Source of the DNA: an uncultured Porphyromonadaceae bacterium
GTDB lineage: Bacteria > Bacteroidota > Bacteroidia > Bacteroidales > Muribaculaceae
DNA length: 7,375 nucleotides
Direction of reading: 5' to 3'
NCBI GenBank assembly: GCA_905212215.1
Contig: CAJMDR010000095.1
Coordinates: 1-7,375, forward strand
The notes beneath the pieces are model-generated. The model saw nothing but the letters and a program-made list of their open reading frames with translations, was not told where the DNA came from and ran no database searches. This document shows positions 5,441 to 7,375 of the stretch, in pieces. The position numbers were made by a program, and so were the translations under genes. Position 1 is the first letter of the stretch, and every line of letters starts with the position of its first letter.

Positions 5441-7375
5441 ATGAAATCTAAGATTTTATTGCTTTGTGCCGCGGCCTGCGGCCTTGGCGCTTTCGCCGCC
5501 AATTATGCCATTGACAGGCTGGCGGTAAGACCGGCAGTACGGGCATACCGGCCTATCGGCAACGACACGGTGGACACCAAAGGAAAGAAATTCGACATCG
5601 CCGCCTTACTGCAGCAACGGGCTGACCTCGACTTCCGTCGCGGCACCTCGACAGTGCTGAAAATGAACCAGGACTCCATCTTCACTTTCGCTAAGCCGAC
5701 CAAAGGGGAAGAAGTCTACATAATGCAGACTGATCTGCGCCCTACGGAATTCTTCACCGGCAACTTGAAAGTATGGAGCACCGTGCCCTTCACTGTTCTT
5801 GTCGATGGCAAGGAGAAAGCTACTTCGACCGCTTTCCGCGACTCTTTAAGCAAGAACGCTGACAAGAGTATTGCACTGAAGATAGAACCGGAGATGACCG
5901 CCGCCATCACCATCAAACTGCTTGCCTCCGACACTGCCGCAATACCGCAGCTCAGGCTTAAAGTGGTACCCGACAAAAAATCGGAGAAAGTGGAACTTGC
6001 CCAGGGACCTAACCTTCCTAACCGTTATTATCTTTCGCATACCGACCAGGGAGAGAAAGCAGTAAGCACTGCCATGTCTCCCGATGGCAAATATACCCTT
6101 ATCCGCTATTTCAAACGCCTTGAGGACCAGAAGACCCAGTGGCGCTACGAAATCATCGGAAACCAGACAGGTTCGGTAATTCTTCGTCCTGCAAGCATTT
6201 CCGGATGGATGCCCAGGGGTTCGGCATATTACTATACCCGCAAATGCGACGACGGATATAACCTCTACAAGGTTTCTGTTCCTTCGGGCGCCGAGACTCT
6301 GCTGGCCGAAGGCCTCCCCGAGGCTTCTTTCAACTGGAGTCCCAACGAAGATTTCATTGTCTACTACGCCACTGCGGAGCCAGAGAAGGAAACCAGCCCT
6401 CTTCGCCGCTATGCTTCTCCCGACGACCGCATCAAAGGCAACCGTCGCCGTTCCACGCTGAAGATGTATAACTTCGCGTCCGGCAGCGAGCAGACCCTTA
6501 CTTTCGGCACCAAGAACACCGCTTTGCAGGACATTTCGGCCGATGGCAAGAAGCTGCTTTTCATAGCCAGCCGCGAGACTCCCAACAAATATCCGTTCTA
6601 TGCCTTCACCCTTGTCCAGCTCACCCTCGACGGCATGAAGGCTGACACCATCATCAACGACAATCCTTTCCTTACCGCCGCCACTTACTCTCCAGACGCC
6701 AAGAAGCTGATGGTACTCGGCTCGCCCCGCACTTTCGGTGACATAGGCCTGAATTCCGGCAACCATCCCATCCCCAACGACTTCGACACCCAGCTCTTCA
6801 TCTACGACATTGCCAGCAAGAATGTAACAGCACCGCTGAAGAATTTCAACCCCAGCGTCGCAAGCGCCGACTGGAGCCGTGCCGACGGCAAGATTTATAT
6901 GCTTGTCAACGACGGTTTCTGCCGCAACATCTACCGTCTCGACCCTGCCAATGGAAAAATTATCTCCATCCCCGTAGAGGCACAGAACGTTGCCAACTTC
7001 TCGTTGGGCGACCGCGAAAACACATATATGAGTTATACCGGCCAAGGCGATGACTATGCCGGCAGAGCATGGCTGCTGAACCTCCGCACATCTAAGAACC
7101 GCCTTGTGGCAGATCCGTTCGCCACTACCCTTTCCAAGGTAGAACTCGGCGCTACCACACCCTGGACTTTCACCGCCAAAGACGGAACACTCATAGAAGG
7201 CACCATGACGCTCCCACCGAACTTCGACCCGAACAAGAAATATCCTCTGTTGGTATACTATTACGGTGGCACCTCGCCTTCGCAGCACGCACTCACCCAT
7301 CCCTATGTTCCTCAGCTCTATGCTTCCCGTGATTATGTGGTCTACGTACTCAACCCATCAGGCACATACGGCTAC
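5441..7375 (+). CDS. S9-family (prolyl oligopeptidase/DPP IV-like) serine peptidase, N-terminal part
   Basis: The frame is open for 645 codons to the right edge, so the 3' end is missing. The start at 5441 is fixed by an in-frame TAA at 5417-5419 with no ATG between. A signal peptide is visible (Lys2/Lys4, hydrophobic 5-18, likely cut at AFA-A near 19/20), so the enzyme is exported, probably to the periplasm. Residues about 55-195 form a beta-rich region. Propeller-type repeats follow, with cores MSPDGK (212), WSPNED (299), ISADGK (365), YSPDAK (416) and WSRADGK (478). The alpha/beta hydrolase domain begins near 573: TPWTFTAKDG, then YPLLVYYYGG at 601-610 and NPSGTYGY at the edge. The last motif resembles Bacteroidales S9 peptidases, in which GxSxGG follows some tens of residues later. 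Catalytic Ser, Asp and His are beyond the window, so activity cannot be judged. Family members cleave peptides, often after proline. It has its own upstream region after a terminator. Confidence 0.9.
   Translation, partial: MKSKILLLCAAACGLGAFAANYAIDRLAVRPAVRAYRPIGNDTVDTKGKKFDIAALLQQRADLDFRRGTSTVLKMNQDSIFTFAKPTKGEEVYIMQTDLRPTEFFTGNLKVWSTVPFTVLVDGKEKATSTAFRDSLSKNADKSIALKIEPEMTAAITIKLLASDTAAIPQLRLKVVPDKKSEKVELAQGPNLPNRYYLSHTDQGEKAVSTAMSPDGKYTLIRYFKRLEDQKTQWRYEIIGNQTGSVILRPASISGWMPRGSAYYYTRKCDDGYNLYKVSVPSGAETLLAEGLPEASFNWSPNEDFIVYYATAEPEKETSPLRRYASPDDRIKGNRRRSTLKMYNFASGSEQTLTFGTKNTALQDISADGKKLLFIASRETPNKYPFYAFTLVQLTLDGMKADTIINDNPFLTAATYSPDAKKLMVLGSPRTFGDIGLNSGNHPIPNDFDTQLFIYDIASKNVTAPLKNFNPSVASADWSRADGKIYMLVNDGFCRNIYRLDPANGKIISIPVEAQNVANFSLGDRENTYMSYTGQGDDYAGRAWLLNLRTSKNRLVADPFATTLSKVELGATTPWTFTAKDGTLIEGTMTLPPNFDPNKKYPLLVYYYGGTSPSQHALTHPYVPQLYASRDYVVYVLNPSGTYGY

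Noticed and set aside
5441..5500. Lipoprotein signal in the S9 peptidase (Cys13 after AAA)
   Set aside because: The residues before Cys13 fit the lipobox poorly because there is no leucine at -3. A normal signal peptidase I site, AFA-A, follows at about 19/20.
5846..7300. 484-residue reverse-strand open frame
   Set aside because: It lies antisense to the S9 peptidase, whose forward translation has a signal peptide and recognisable domains. The reverse protein has no recognisable motif and is a shadow of the biased codon use of the sense gene.
1..7375. Mobile element, CRISPR array, defence system, tRNA or rRNA gene
   Set aside because: I looked on both strands for transposase or phage-type proteins, regularly spaced repeats and tRNA-like sequences and found none. 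The content is ordinary chromosomal genes in one direction.

Overview
The window looks like chromosomal housekeeping DNA from a member of the Bacteroidota, most likely order Bacteroidales and possibly a Muribaculaceae-like lineage. The reasons are a single-chain (alpha2-type) glycyl-tRNA synthetase, two lipoproteins with Bacteroidota-style signal peptides, an S9 peptidase whose last visible residues resemble the Bacteroidales form, A-rich start regions without Shine-Dalgarno sites, and a base composition I judge by eye to be in the mid-50s % G+C. The family and order assignment is inference; no rRNA or marker search was possible.

All seven genes read left to right. Positions 1-5292 hold six closely spaced genes: the 3' half of aspS (aspartyl-tRNA synthetase), a Nif3-family metal protein, a coiled-coil/C4 zinc-ribbon protein (DUF164/CT398 type), glyS (glycyl-tRNA synthetase), a LemA-family lipoprotein and an FKBP-type prolyl isomerase-like lipoprotein. 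Gaps are 9, 29, 66, 1 and 12 bases, so most or all of this block is probably one transcript. The transcript ends at a very strong hairpin with a T-run at 5292-5359, which begins inside the last stop codon. The first four genes serve translation or are conserved proteins of poorly known function; the last two encode envelope lipoproteins.

After the terminator, an AT-rich gap of about 80 bases leads to a separate gene at 5441 that runs off the right edge. It encodes an exported S9-family (prolyl oligopeptidase/DPP IV-like) serine peptidase. Its signal peptide, an N-terminal beta-rich region, the beta-propeller and the first strands of the alpha/beta hydrolase domain are visible. The catalytic Ser, Asp and His lie beyond the window.

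I found no mobile element, CRISPR array, RNA gene or phage gene, and no clear new system. The points most worth a second look are the acidic run after the lipoprotein cysteine of the FKBP protein, the degenerate FKBP active site, the duplicated 12-mer at the nif3/zinc-ribbon junction, the short form of Nif3, and the accessory N-terminal region of the peptidase.
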